Made by a program: the position numbers and the translations under genes. A stretch of 15,864 bases of DNA from Cyclostephanos tholiformis (lineage: Eukaryota > Bacillariophyta > Thalassiosirophyceae > Thalassiosirales > Thalassiosiraceae). The notes under the pieces are model-generated. The model did not search any database, had not been told where the DNA came from, and saw only the letters and a program-made list of their open reading frames with translations. Shown here piece by piece: positions 1-10,300 of the stretch. Location of the stretch: NCBI GenBank assembly GCA_036939975.1, contig JALLPB010000715.1, positions 1 to 15,864 on the forward strand. Direction: 5' to 3'. Within the stretch, counting starts at the first letter, position 1; every line of letters begins with the position of its first letter.

Positions 1-204
1 TTGTCGAAAGATTTAGCTGTCACACCCTAGAACATTAGCTGGTGCTTAAACCCCGACTTGTACGGTAGAGTGTAGCTCAAAAGAGCTATTTTAATGACAA
101 AGCCTTGGACTAAGAAATCTAACTACAAATAGCAGGAAACATACTGAAGATCAGTTGGTGTTGCCCACAAAGTGCAAAAATCTGATTCAAACAACATGGT
201 TTTG

Positions 205-516
205 TGCTGCTGATGGAATCATGTTTTTATTATGTGAACTCGTGAGCTGCTGATGGAGGAATGTTTTTATTATGTGCTGCTCCTGGATTAAGAAAATTTT
301 GTCAAACGGAATTGAAACAACATAAGATACATTCACAAATGGCACAATTAAAAGATGCCCATCCACAAATTAAGAATTTTGTGCTGCTAAGGGATGACAA
401 TTTTTTGGGGTAATTTCATGCTGCCTATGAGTGAGATGAGAGTAAAAAGTGCTGCTCAAGAAAACCTTTTTTCAAAAAGTGCTGCCCACTAATGGCTTTT
501 GTCATTAAATGCTGTG
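205..516. repeat. Degenerate ~30-40 bp minisatellite-like array built on GTGCTGCT
   Basis: TGCTGC or close variants start at about 205, 245, 275, 382, 419, 450, 480 and 510. The later copies are spaced 31, 30 and 30 bp. The first two copies share longer blocks: GCTGCTGATGGA recurs with a 40-bp shift (206 and 246), as does a 16-bp ATGTTTTTATTATGTG block (221 and 261). AAAAAGTGCTGC occurs at 444 and 474. The array is too degenerate for a recent tandem duplication and too irregular for CRISPR. Confidence 0.55.
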
Positions 517-3500
517 AAGACATTGATTTATACAAAAATCTGATGTCCAGGGATTAATCAAAGCAAACAATCAGCCATATAATACTCATTTTGAAAACAC
601 CAGGTATTTGAGCAATTTTTCCTTATGTTTACAAAGCTAAGTTTAGTTGGGTGACCATTTATGTTTGAGAAAGTTTAATTTCATAGTGGTGAACTGCAGA
701 GTAAATGTGTCTATTCCCTTTAGACCATAGACAGATGTGTGTGTTCTATAACCATATATCATTTTGTCTCTTAATTTTTTTTCATGGTGAACCTGTGCAC
801 TTACCCTCTTTGTGTATGGTGAACATGTGCTATGTTTAGTCAATAAACATTGACATTAAATATTCACAATGATTGATGATTTCATGATAGCACAACATGG
901 CTCAATCCCCCCACTTCCAGGGTGCTGGAGGAAAAATAATATTGCAATTGGAATCTTTCCATGTGATGTGCACAATATGATTCAGGGGGGAGATGTCATG
1001 GTATTGCCCTGGGGGGTGTCAAGGCTTGCAAAAAAAGGAGAATTCTCCCTCTGTAAACAATGGCTAAGGCTAACTGCAATCCCCCATTTTTATTACCGGT
1101 CACACTCACCATGTAGATGTAGATTTGTGATCCATGCTTGAACCATTATTTTTCATTTAAGTGGGAGAAATCAGCATGGGTTGGGTGCTCTACTCTATAA
1201 AATTTGTAAAATTCAGTTCTCTATGCCAAGCCAAAACAAAACCACAACCACACAACAACCAACAACATGGATGATATCAAGCAAAGTGTCCACCAAAGCC
1301 CCTACCTCTGGCCTTGGCCATCATCTGTCCTTTCCAGCATGATGCACCTCTCTCCACATCACGGGTGATGCTGGGTATGCTCGGTTTGCTTTTTATCACT
1401 GTGGGGGTAGCTTAGGTTGCCAAAAAGGCGACCCGTTGAAAATAAGCAAGAGGGAGGGATGGGACATGGGCCTGTGATGACCACATTTGATGGGGGGACA
1501 CAACAACCAACCAAAAGTTAGCATTCACAGTGGTGTACATGTTGAATGTTGAGGAGGACAAGCTTGTGGCTGGGGCATTTCACCATTATTTTGGGGGGGT
1601 GGCAATTAAAGTGATGAAAAAAAATACATTGTGGTCTTGAATGCCCCCCAGACAACAATTTCCCACACAACTCTGTGGGCTCAACCTAGGTGAGACAAGG
1701 GCAAAAGTTTGACCGGAAGGGATCAGGGGAAATGCAGTTCAATTGCTTATGGTGCTAATGATAATGAGTTTGCAGGATTATGAAAATTGATGAATTTTGT
1801 TATTTTTTTTCTCAGCCGATTTATGTAATTAGACATAATCCTTCGACAGCGCTATCAACAGCCCCATCATCATCAAAATGGTACCATGAGAGTTTTGCCT
1901 CATTTGCCATAGCCATGCTGGTAGACCAGGCATTGCAAGGACATCTATCATCCACTGGAACTCATTCCTATGTAGAAAACAAATGGGTGATAGTTGTGTT
2001 TTGTGTTTGGTAAGCTAGTAGTACTGTTGATTAGATAAGAATTACTCTAGGAATTAGCAATTCATATGGTGAACAAGAACTGTCTACCCAAAAATCAAAA
2101 TGAGTGCTAATGGCAATTTTTCAATGTAGGAATTAATATGAGCCTACAATGCTGTAGAGATGTAACAAAAAATTAAAAAAATGTTACAAACTGCTTCAGC
2201 TAGAATGACACCCAGTTAAGCCATCAAGGGCGGAAGCAATGGCATCAAAGTTGAGGAGAGCAACATGTCTACGGATAATGGATCCAATGAGTGGATGGGG
2301 TAAGAAGATAAAAAGCATGGTTGCCAAGTAGCCGAGAAGAGCATGCAACAGTCATGGAGGCCATAAAGTCTAGTAGAGCTGCTGACCTAGATTTATTCAG
2401 TATTATACAACAATGAATCACTTGGACAATAGTCAAAAGGAGGGAAATGCATCCAAGGAAAAAGACAACAAGGAGGAAGGAGGATGCTTCTAGAATTTCC
2501 CAAGAGAAGAAAGTTTTGGTTGGCAATAATTACTTAGCTGTGTTGTGTAATTTCCATTTTGTAAATGCTATTTTTTTATTTTTATGGTGCAGACCGCACA
2601 CAATACAGTGGTCAATGAATATTGGTCCAAGCAACAACAAAGTGTATCAGCATGAAACTGAGACCTATACCCATCATGATCTACGCAGTTTATCCACATA
2701 GCCTGCAGGGTGGTGGAGATTGGATTACAAAACGAGCGAAAAATGGCGCCAAAATGAGCCTGATGTTAGATAGGTTTTCCACTCATATGGTGGGATTTAC
2801 AATTTTTCCCTATATCATGGCTCTCATACATAAAATCCCACGCTTAGAACTGCACCAATTTTATTGTAATTGCAAGACCCTGTGAAAGGTCAAGTTCAAT
2901 GTCACTCCTGTTTATTTTTTTTGGAAACTGAGCAACACGATCCATTGCCAAAGCTTTAAGATTTTCAGTTTTTTAGTCAGCATGGGAACCATAGGCACCA
3001 CTGCACACAATACTTTACTGCTGCCCATAAACCATCCACACCAAATTTGGAGAGCTCAAACTTCACCCTCAACCCTCCAACAGTTCTTACTAGATTGCTC
3101 TAACAAACGAGTGTTTGAACAAGATCCAGTATCACCAGGCACAAGTACAGCCTAGAGAATGCTGGACAACTTGAGGGGGTACACTATTCCGGATACACAA
3201 TCTTTCAAAGAGAAAGCAATACGCTGGTACAGCGATCTTCTCCTTGGACAGAGGAGGGCAGATGATCAGATAGGGTTTGACAATGAGATTACTGTTGCAT
3301 ATGGAATGTGTCCTTCTATCACCTTGCGGGAATTTTACGATGCTGACCCTGAACTTCCACACCCCTCCCTTTATGAGAGGCACATCAGATGAGATATGGG
3401 GAAAAAATACAGATCCTCATAGTGTAATGAGAGCGATGACAGAGAACTCGGTGGATGATCAAGAAGGACCGACATATTGGCTTCGAATGATATTATTGGA

Positions 3501-3585
3501 ACATGAAAAAGTGTTTATTGTTTTTTTTTTTCTATTTTGATTAGCACATTCATGGTGCAGAAAATTAACTATATTAATGCGATGA

Positions 3586-3610
3586 AATCAATCAATCAAT
3601 CAATCAATCA
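3586..3610. repeat. (AATC)6 tetranucleotide microsatellite
   Basis: AATC is repeated six times without interruption, followed by a final A. It lies just downstream of a long T run (about 3520-3534). No coding role is visible. Confidence 0.9.
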
Positions 3611-3985
3611 CACCATGGCTATATCCAATTGTCCTGGTAAAGTGAGCAGGAGCAGGCAGCAGCCCTATAATTAATGAAGCACTCCAAAATTAAATTGTTC
3701 TTTATTCATGATGAAAACCCAACCAACCTAAATCCAGAGTCTATCGCACATTTTAGTTTGGTGGTGTAGAAACGATTTAGTATCGTTTGGCCTGGAGGTC
3801 ATCGTCTTGCTCTTATGTTCACCATGGGGGAGCATGAGAGACAAAAATTGGGAGAGAGAGTTACGAAAGGAGATGTTTTGTTTCACATTCGATTTGTATT
3901 ATCTGCCACACTTTTTCTGGCCATCGTCCGTAAGCCAAAAAAATAGGGTTGTTTTTTTATGCCTCAACCCCACCCCCCCAGCCGT

Positions 3986-4033
3986 GTGCAACCCTAACTA
4001 TCGGGGCATCGCGTGCAACCCTAACTATCGGGG
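3986..4033. repeat. Two-copy 27-bp-period direct repeat
   Basis: A 21-bp unit beginning GTGCAACCCTAACTATCGG is present identically at 3986-4006 and 4013-4033, separated by 6 bp. It lies inside the inverted-repeat element. The unit includes a single CCCTAA, but there is no telomere-like array. Confidence 0.85.
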
Positions 4034-4084
4034 GGGAAAATTAAAGACAAAATTTTTTTTAGTTATTTTTCAACCCATTCTACC

Positions 4085-4106
4085 ACTACCACTCCACTAC
4101 CACTCC
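4085..4106. repeat. Short tandem duplication, 11 bp x 2
   Basis: ACTACCACTCC occurs twice head to tail within a pyrimidine-rich A/C tract, in the right half of the inverted-repeat element. Confidence 0.8.
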
Positions 4107-4401
4107 GCCAGCACTCACCTAGACCTAGACTGACCTTTTTTCATAAATATATAAACCTTAATAAATTTTTCATTAACCCTAATGGATTTTCGGTTGACGT
4201 ACGACGGCCAGAAAAAGAGTGGCAGATAATAGGAACCGTAATCAAACGTTGTATTAATTCCTATGTGTTTATGAAATTTTGTGAGCGCGCAGCTTCTAAA
4301 TAATTGGCGTGCAGCAAACGGAGCACGAGACATGGATAGTGGGAGATAGAAGCAATGAATACGATCATTAACAGAGCGGAAGATAATTGCTTTTCATCGC
4401 C

Positions 4402-5661
4402 ATGAACATACAATACCTCTTTCTACTCACCCTCCTACAAGCCTTAGTTACGACTCAGGCCAACACATGCGAGGGAAATGCGAGCAACTTGTGCAATGGC
4501 ATGATCAACACATGCACAGGTGAAGGATTGTGTGTCGTGAATACCTCCAGTGGTGATTGCTGCCTGCTCTCCCCGGCCTATGGTTCAAATGGCTGTGTTT
4601 CCAGTCAGAATGCTCTGGCCTGTGAGAGTCAATTAGGTTCGACGAGTGTGATCGTAGATGATTTGGGTGCGGCAGATTCTCAACCAGCGCAAAGCCCAAC
4701 TTCAACAAACGCCCAACCCACATCTCTATCAATTGTAGACTCCCCGTCCGTGACAGCTATCGATTCACCCTCGGAGCCGTGTTACAACATTGAAATAGGC
4801 CTGATCTTTGATGCATCGCCCGAGGAAACGAGGTGGGAAATCACGAAAGGCCAACGAAACTCAATCGAGTACGCAAACGCTATCGTTGTTAAAGAATCTC
4901 CCTTTTATGATCCCGACCAAGACTATGTCGAGGCGAGCGACACTCACATTGTCTGCCTTCCTAGTGGTAGGTATACATTCACGATTATGGATAGGAATAA
5001 TGATGGTATGTGCTGCAGCAACGGAGAGGGGCGTTATGCGGTGACTTACAAAGAAACCGGAGAAATCATTACTCACGGGGCATCGTTTGCCCAGTTCGAG
5101 AGTGTCTCGTTTTTGGTCCCTTATGAGGCGCCACCACTGAGCGATATCGATGGGGACGGCGTGGAAGATCGGACGAAGAATGTCATTCCGGAAATGATTC
5201 TAACTGATGATGGATCTCCGCTACCTACATGCCCAAATGAGTTTGGGCTGCATTTGGAGACGGATGATTATGGAATAGAGACTACGTGGGAACTACGAAA
5301 ACGATCCACTACGGGGTTCTATGAGGATGGAAAAGTTGTGGCCAGCGGGGGTCCATACACGAGTGATTTTACGTACGATGTTTCGTACTGTTTGTATCCT
5401 GGAAGTTACACATTTGTGTTTTTTGATTGGCAGTGCGATGGATTGATTGGGAATAAGTTGACGGGAAGCTACACACTCAAGGTGAACGGACATAATGTTC
5501 ACACTGGAGGAGCGTCAATGGATAATTATTGGGAAGAAGTGAAATTAGAATTCAATAATGAGATTAATACAAAGGTGGATGTGTCATCGAGCGGCAGCAT
5601 GATGATGTTTGCCAGCTTGGTGCAATGTTTTTTGGTGATTTGTGCAGCTCTCGCATTGTAA
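4402..5661 (+). CDS. Secreted surface protein with two related beta-rich repeats and a GPI-like tail
   Basis: This is an intron-free frame of 419 residues. I start it at the ATG at 4402, which has a GCC directly before it; an in-frame TTG 15 nt upstream is unlikely in a eukaryote. Residues 1-20 form a signal peptide (hydrophobic LFLLTLLQALV core, probable cleavage after TTQA). Residues 23-75 are Cys-rich with N-glycosylation sequons at N26 and N47. Residues about 87-126 are a Ser/Thr/Pro linker. Two related modules follow, about 127-239 and 277-384. Each starts at a Cys, contains a T/W-WE element, an aromatic-rich strand (YTFTIMD, YTFVFFD), a G-x-Y strand and a closing HGAS/GGAS segment. Module 1 carries DGMCCSNGEG (201-210), a motif common in bacterial and algal secreted proteins; module 2 keeps the DG but has lost the CC. 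The linker between modules holds DIDGDGVED (248-256), which resembles an EF-hand or thrombospondin type 3 calcium loop. The C-terminus ends in Ser/Gly residues and about 18 hydrophobic residues with nothing after them, fitting a GPI signal. The role is unknown; a cell-wall or surface location is inferred. Confidence 0.85.
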   Translation: MNIQYLFLLTLLQALVTTQANTCEGNASNLCNGMINTCTGEGLCVVNTSSGDCCLLSPAYGSNGCVSSQNALACESQLGSTSVIVDDLGAADSQPAQSPTSTNAQPTSLSIVDSPSVTAIDSPSEPCYNIEIGLIFDASPEETRWEITKGQRNSIEYANAIVVKESPFYDPDQDYVEASDTHIVCLPSGRYTFTIMDRNNDGMCCSNGEGRYAVTYKETGEIITHGASFAQFESVSFLVPYEAPPLSDIDGDGVEDRTKNVIPEMILTDDGSPLPTCPNEFGLHLETDDYGIETTWELRKRSTTGFYEDGKVVASGGPYTSDFTYDVSYCLYPGSYTFVFFDWQCDGLIGNKLTGSYTLKVNGHNVHTGGASMDNYWEEVKLEFNNEINTKVDVSSSGSMMMFASLVQCFLVICAALAL

Positions 5662-6012
5662 TAGAGTGGTTGTACTTGTTGTTGCTCATAACACTTCACC
5701 AACGAGAATATCATTGCACTTAAATAATTATACGTGTTACGCTCTTTGAAATACAATAATTGCGTCTTTTTGACTTTACATGCTTTGTCATACGTGCAGC
5801 ATCCCTTTTCGTCCACTCTGGCGAAAACCAATATCACTGAGCTGCGATTCGCATTGTTTGCAGAAAAATATACGGCTCAAGCCGCTGCGAATGTCAGCCA
5901 AATTCTCTGCCAGCCAACCGATTGCCCTGCTTGGTCTTGCATTTGCGAGTGTTCGTTCAATACGCCAGTCGTTTTAGATGTATCCTTCCAAGCATCCTGC
6001 TGCGGGTGTTGT
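5662..6012. other. Convergent intergenic spacer with a possible extra exon on the minus strand
   Basis: This is the interval between the stop of the + strand surface gene and the stop of the - strand gene. It is AT-rich near 5700-5760, as expected for 3' UTRs. On the minus strand an open stretch of about 60 codons without a start (about 5974 down to a TGA at 5788-5790) contains WLAEN and CKQC. It could be a terminal exon of the minus-strand gene reached through a second intron, but no clear donor and acceptor pair fixes the frame. Confidence 0.35.
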
Positions 6013-6753
6013 TCATCCACCATCATGAAAATAGTTCGGTCGTGTTCGCTTTCGGGGTTGGAGGCCACCCTCCACCAGTTGTTGCTTGGAAACTCCCACG
6101 ATTTTCAAAGTTGTCACCCACTGTATCCACATCATATCGTCGGGATCGATCGGGTGTGTCGTGCAAGTATTATCCCGAATACGTATCATTTCGAATGCGG
6201 GATGATCCGTCTTCCCCACACGGACAAAGATTATTTCATTACCCCCCTTTCTCCTGTGATCGGAAGCGCACGCAGCGCAGTTCCTTTGTGTATTCCGCGA
6301 TGGATCTGCTCTACGATTGGATTCGTCGACGTCTATCCTCCATGGAATGACGAGGTCATTTTCGTCGAGAAATTTGCGCTTCGCGTAATGTACAGTGGGC
6401 ATGGCTCGTCGGACGTTGTCAGCGAAAACTAATGGCACCGCGGGAGACACAAGGCCAACTGAGCCCCCGGAATCCACTCGAAAATCACAGCGCTTCTGTA
6501 AGGACAAATTGAAAAGAAAGAAAACTACGCGACGACGATGAGATTCCGTGGCGCTGGCAAAGACGAATCGGTTCCCGTTTTCTTCGACGAAATAGAGTGA
6601 CCGCAAGATCGTCGTCTGAATATTTGATACGTTGCTTCGACTCACCTTCTTCTGCCCTTTTTGTGCCGCAAATATGTGTCCCCCCCCCGCGTACTGCAGC
6701 GCAAAGCAGAACGGAATGGCCTTTTGCCGACGATTCGAGGGCAATGCACACAC
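6013..6753 (-). CDS. Unrecognised protein on the minus strand with one 150-nt intron; 5' and 3' ends uncertain
   Basis: A minus-strand frame stays open from about 6753 to a TGA at 6013-6015. Two exons are supported: one ending at 6646 (QKGQKK) and one from 6495 (KRCDFRVDSGG). The intron between them has GTGAG at its start, a long pyrimidine tract and TTACAG at its end. It is phase 0, so splicing keeps the frame. The exon 2 product is polar, contains VHYAKRKFLDENDLVIPW, has a CAAC, and ends in a basic segment. No domain was recognised. The 5' end is unresolved: no in-frame ATG precedes exon 1, and position 6753 itself is a GTG. A strong acceptor (pyrimidines then CTGCAG) at 6694-6696 suggests the upstream exon begins at 6693, fed by an exon farther upstream, for example the ATG at about 6914 with a GTACGT donor. 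The + strand also has a 232-codon frame here, but it lacks comparable splice or domain support and I treat it as a shadow. Confidence 0.45.
   Translation of the reverse strand: MCALPSNRRQKAIPFCFALQYAGGGHIFAAQKGQKKVSRSNVSNIQTTILRSLYFVEENGNRFVFASATESHRRRVVFFLFNLSLQKRCDFRVDSGGSVGLVSPAVPLVFADNVRRAMPTVHYAKRKFLDENDLVIPWRIDVDESNRRADPSRNTQRNCAACASDHRRKGGNEIIFVRVGKTDHPAFEMIRIRDNTCTTHPIDPDDMMWIQWVTTLKIVGVSKQQLVEGGLQPRKRTRPNYFHDGG
6496..6645 (-). other. GT-AG intron, 150 nt, phase 0
   Basis: Read on the minus strand, the donor is AAG|GTGAGTCG (exon ends at 6646). The acceptor is a run of T/C (TTTTCTTTCTTTTC) followed by TTGTCCTTACAG|AAG (exon resumes at 6495). Its length is a multiple of three and it contains no in-frame stop, so retention would insert 50 residues rather than truncate the protein. 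The pyrimidine-rich segment has no good explanation as coding sequence. Confidence 0.75.
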
Positions 6754-7308
6754 AAAAAAAACGACTCGTCCGTGCAGTGAGAGCCGCGTAAATTACTCCT
6801 ATTCACTAATCGGACGAGACCGTCTCCCTTGATTGGGCGTGGGCTGGGTGGGGATTATGAATCGAAGCATTTTTGACGTACATTTCCAAAAACGGAAAGC
6901 TGCATCCTCCCTCTACTAATGATGATCTCTCCGCAAATCAATGATCGTGTATCCCGACGATTCCACGGAAATGTTGATGGTGGTTCGTTACTACTACCTA
7001 ATATGCCGGTTTGTTGAGGGGGGTCGATTTCAGCTGGGGGGGGGGTGGGATGGTTGTGTCGGTTCTCGGTTCGTGGCATTCTTGTGTGCTCCTATTATTT
7101 CCCCTGGGATGGGGAGATCGGGGCCGACCCATCTGATTCCCTTGTAATTTTTATGATGTAGGTACAATAGGTTATTTCACCTCCGGTCTTCCGAAATACT
7201 ATGTATTTTACCAAAGGGGTTAAAAATAAAAAAGATGCGAATATTGAACAATTCTGTTCTCACATCCTCAGCCGCAGCGCCGCCATCCCGCCAATATCAC
7301 CATCCACC
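6754..7308. promoter_or_regulatory. Divergent intergenic region and 5' leader of the VPS33 gene
   Basis: This lies between the minus-strand gene and the VPS33 start. It contains G-rich tracts (a six-G run near 7018-7023 and a ten-G run near 7036-7047, then GGG), an AT-rich patch with TTAAAAATAAAAAA at about 7219-7232, and a pyrimidine- and C-rich leader just before the ATG at 7309. A first exon of the minus-strand gene may lie in 6880-6915. No confident core-promoter element can be named. Confidence 0.4.
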
Positions 7309-10300
7309 ATGACAACAAATCAGCAGCAACGGCAACAACAGCAGCAGCAGCAACAACAACTACTACAGGCGCAGCCACCCCCTTCCCGTCGAGGTCCACT
7401 CTCCCGCATGATCGACGCCCTGCGCGAGGACAACAGACGATTGCTCCTCGAGACGTTGCGTCGTCCGTTCGGCCAATCCGCGAGTGGCGTCAGTGGCGGC
7501 GTCGATGGTCCCACCGGGGATGCACGGGCGGATGAATTCCCGTCATCGTCGTCGTCTTCTTCGTCGTCGTCTTCGTCTTATTCGCAACCTGCCGTCGCGC
7601 ATCGGCAGGTACTGATATTTGGCTCCGCCGACCTCCGTCGCTTGATTCTGCGACAGGTGATCGACGGCGGCGGCCGTATCGGAAACAACAACAACAACAA
7701 CAACAACAGCGCCGCCGACGAGAGGAAGAGGAGGAGGGCGGGGAATAGGAAGAAGAACGCGACGATGATGGTTGAGGATGAGGAGATACTGCGAGATATG
7801 AACGAGGAACTTCGGTCGTGGGGGCAGCTGGGTACATCGTCGTCGGCATCGTCCTCGGCCGGTGACGGAGTCGGCGTCGGACTTGACGCGGGGACTACTG
7901 CCGCCGCCCCCGCGATCGCGACGCAGATCGTTAGTACGCACGTCCTATCGCCGTCGTGCGATGGATCGGTCGTTTCGCCCTACCATCGTCATCGTCACCA
8001 CGTCGACCGAGACGACGGCGATCGCGAGCACGACATGGACGTCATCGCATACGCGTGTTCCGCCCCGACGATGACCACCTACATCCTGCGCGGGGGAGGA
8101 TTCGACCTGCCGAGCTTGGCGGCGGCGGCCCATCACCGACGCAGGATGATGAAGGCCGCGTCGGAAATGGCGGCGGGTGGCGAATCGTCGTCGACATCGT
8201 CGTCGTCGTCCATCTCGCGGGGGGGGATATTCGGCGCCCCATCGTCGTCGGTATTGGGGGGGAAACAGCAATCGCGGCTTGATCGATCGTCGGTGGAGGC
8301 GGCGTCCAACTCGTCGACGAGATTTTTCCGTTTCGTCTTCGTGCCGCGTATTACGGAAATGGAACGCGCCTTCCTGTTCCAATTGGGCCTCGGGCCGACG
8401 ATTGAGGGGGACGATGTCGGTGGCATGGCATGCTCAACGAAATATAACGGCGCGGCGTCGTCGTCGTCGTCGTCGTCGTCGGGCGGAGGCATCAGCACCA
8501 CCGGGGGCATCGTCGGGGTAAACTCGTTAGAGTCAATGCCCATCGACTTGATCCCCCTCGATGATGACGTGCTGAGCCTGGAGCTAACGGGCGGGTACGG
8601 GACCGGCGCCAATGCCGTGACGTCTAATCCATCGACTTGGACCGTGAGCGAAGGCGATAGAGGTGGAGGGGGTGTAGGACCCTGCGAGTCAAGTGGCTAT
8701 GCCGCGGCGGCTTGCATGCGCCATTCGATCATCGAGGGGTGCGACGCCGACGTGTCAGATATTGTGGCGAGGAGCTTGATCAAATTGCAGCTCTTAAATC
8801 GGGGTGGTGGTCATGTGGGAGGAGGAGAAAGAAGAGGAGCGGAGGGAGAATCGAGAAAGATCAATAAGGAGGACTCGTCGTTATTATTGGGTGGTGCCAT
8901 TCCACGAATTCAGGGGCTGGGACCGTTGGCCACCGCCGTGATTGATCGCATGATGACGTTGAGGATCGAAGAGGAACGGATGTTGGCAGAAGAAGACGAG
9001 GACGAGGATGATGGGGGCGAGGGGGCGAACGACGAAGCCGGAAAGGATAAAAACGGGGATATAACGAACGATGCCGCAGAGGGGGTGGAAATCACTCCCC
9101 TGGGAGGTTACAATGCAAATTATGGCGAGACTCCTTCGATGCCGTCCTCCCCTACAATCCAAGCATTGTTAGTCATCGATCGAAGGATAGATCTAGTGAC
9201 TCCCATGCTTACCCCACTGACGTACGAGGGTCTCATTGACGATGTGCTACGAATTCAAGTGGGAGGGTGCGTCGCGATCAATAAGTCGATAGTGGAGCCG
9301 GACGACGACGAGAAAGGGAGCGAACAACAGCAAAGGCAAAAGCATCATCAGCAAGAGATGGTAATCCTTCCCCTGAACGACTCTGATCCGCTCTATGCCG
9401 AGGTTCGCGACAAGCACGTGGAGACGTTCGGCTCCTTCCTCCAAAATCAAGCAAAGGCGCTGAAGGAAAGTCACTCTCAATTCACGAATCGCGAGGCGGC
9501 GCGTCTCGACCTCACAGAGATCCACCAGTTCGTGAAGCAGATCCCGGTCTTCACGCGCAACCTGCGCTCGCTGACGAATCACATTCACATCGCGGAGCTT
9601 GTCAAATCGGCGGCCGAGGCCACCGGTTTTCGTCAGAGATGGCAGGCCGAAAGGAGCATGCTCGAGTCCGAGCCTTGCTACGAGCATTTGGAGGATTTGA
9701 TCGCGACGGGCCTCGAGCCGCCGTATCGTTGGTTGCGATTGTTCTGCCTCCAGAGCCTAACGAGCAACGGCATCAAGGCGACGCGGTACGATGCGCTGCG
9801 AAGGGAGATGATACAGACTTACGGTTACGAGTACCTTTTCGTCTTGAACGACCTCGAGAAGGCCGGATTCCTCCGCAAGAGGGAGACATTCTTCATCGAT
9901 TCCATGGCCACCCCCTATTCGACGTTGCGCAAGGCGTTGAATCTGATCAATCCCAATGTCGATCCGTCTAATCCTGAGGATGTGGCATATGTCTCGTCGG
10001 GTTACGCGCCGATGACGGTGCGCTGGATCGAGGCGGCCATGAGAGGATATGTCGGTCTCGACGACGCCATGAAGGAACTCCCTTCGGCGGCGGGGGTGGG
10101 CGTGGGAAGCAGTGGGGGCGGTGGGGGACGGTGGGTGGACGTGGAACAACGATGGCCGCCCGAAAATCTAGTCGATGCGATGAAACGTAAAAGGGGCCCA
10201 AGCCTCGGTTCGCTTGCGAAGGAAATGTCCGAGGCATCGACCCACGGAAGCGATGGCGGCGATGTATCATCGACGAGGGAGGGCAAGCCAGTGCTTCTTG

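Larger units (their letters stand above)
3899..4229. mobile_element. MITE-like element with imperfect terminal inverted repeats and TA flanks
   Basis: The sequence from 3898 (ATTATCTGCCACACTTTTTC...) to about 3936 reappears in reverse complement ending at 4230, with 5 mismatches in 39 bp. A weaker match extends to an AGGGTT block on each arm (about 3950 and 4174). The outermost bases are flanked by TA on both sides (3897-3898 and 4230-4231), as expected for a TA target-site duplication of Tc1/mariner-type elements. The 331-bp interior has no transposase frame and contains a 27-bp-period direct repeat. A non-autonomous MITE fits. A chance pair of oppositely oriented dispersed repeats is the alternative. 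Confidence 0.5.
1..4401. other. AT-rich, repeat-laden intergenic region without a convincing gene
   Basis: This stretch is visibly richer in A and T than the rest of the window. Its open frames are short (under about 110 codons), overlap on both strands and show no recognisable domain, signal peptide or splice sites. It holds the spaced TGCTGC-type array (205-516), an AATC microsatellite (3586-3610), long T, A and G homopolymers and a MITE-like element (3899-4229). The most protein-like fragment is at 3159-3392 (+), a 77-codon frame without frame-matching flanks, which could be the remnant of a mobile element. I could not assign it to a transposase, integrase or reverse transcriptase. The best reading is decayed transposon and repeat DNA upstream of the gene-dense part. 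Confidence 0.6.

Noticed and set aside
205..516. CRISPR-like array
   Set aside because: The motif is short and degenerate with irregular spacing, there is no conserved full-length repeat, and the genome is eukaryotic.
3986..4033. Interstitial telomere repeat, because of CCCTAA
   Set aside because: Only single CCCTAA units occur, each inside a longer 21-bp repeat, with no head-to-tail array.
3807..4133. 108-codon plus-strand frame
   Set aside because: It runs through the left arm, direct repeat and homopolymers of the MITE-like element. Its similarity to the minus-strand frame at 4115-4333 comes only from the inverted repeat.
5734..6432. 232-codon plus-strand frame rich in Cys and Ser
   Set aside because: It overlaps the minus-strand gene that has strong splice signals. 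It has no signal peptide or recognisable domain, and the residues look like an antisense reading.
7018..7050. G-quadruplex in the VPS33 upstream region
   Set aside because: There are two long G runs and one GGG, but the 12-nt loop and the homopolymer nature make a defined quadruplex uncertain from sequence alone.
7490..8612. Several antisense and alternate frames over the VPS33 gene (119-159 codons)
   Set aside because: They arise from trinucleotide repeats and high GC, giving runs of Arg, Asp or Cys, and lack any domain.
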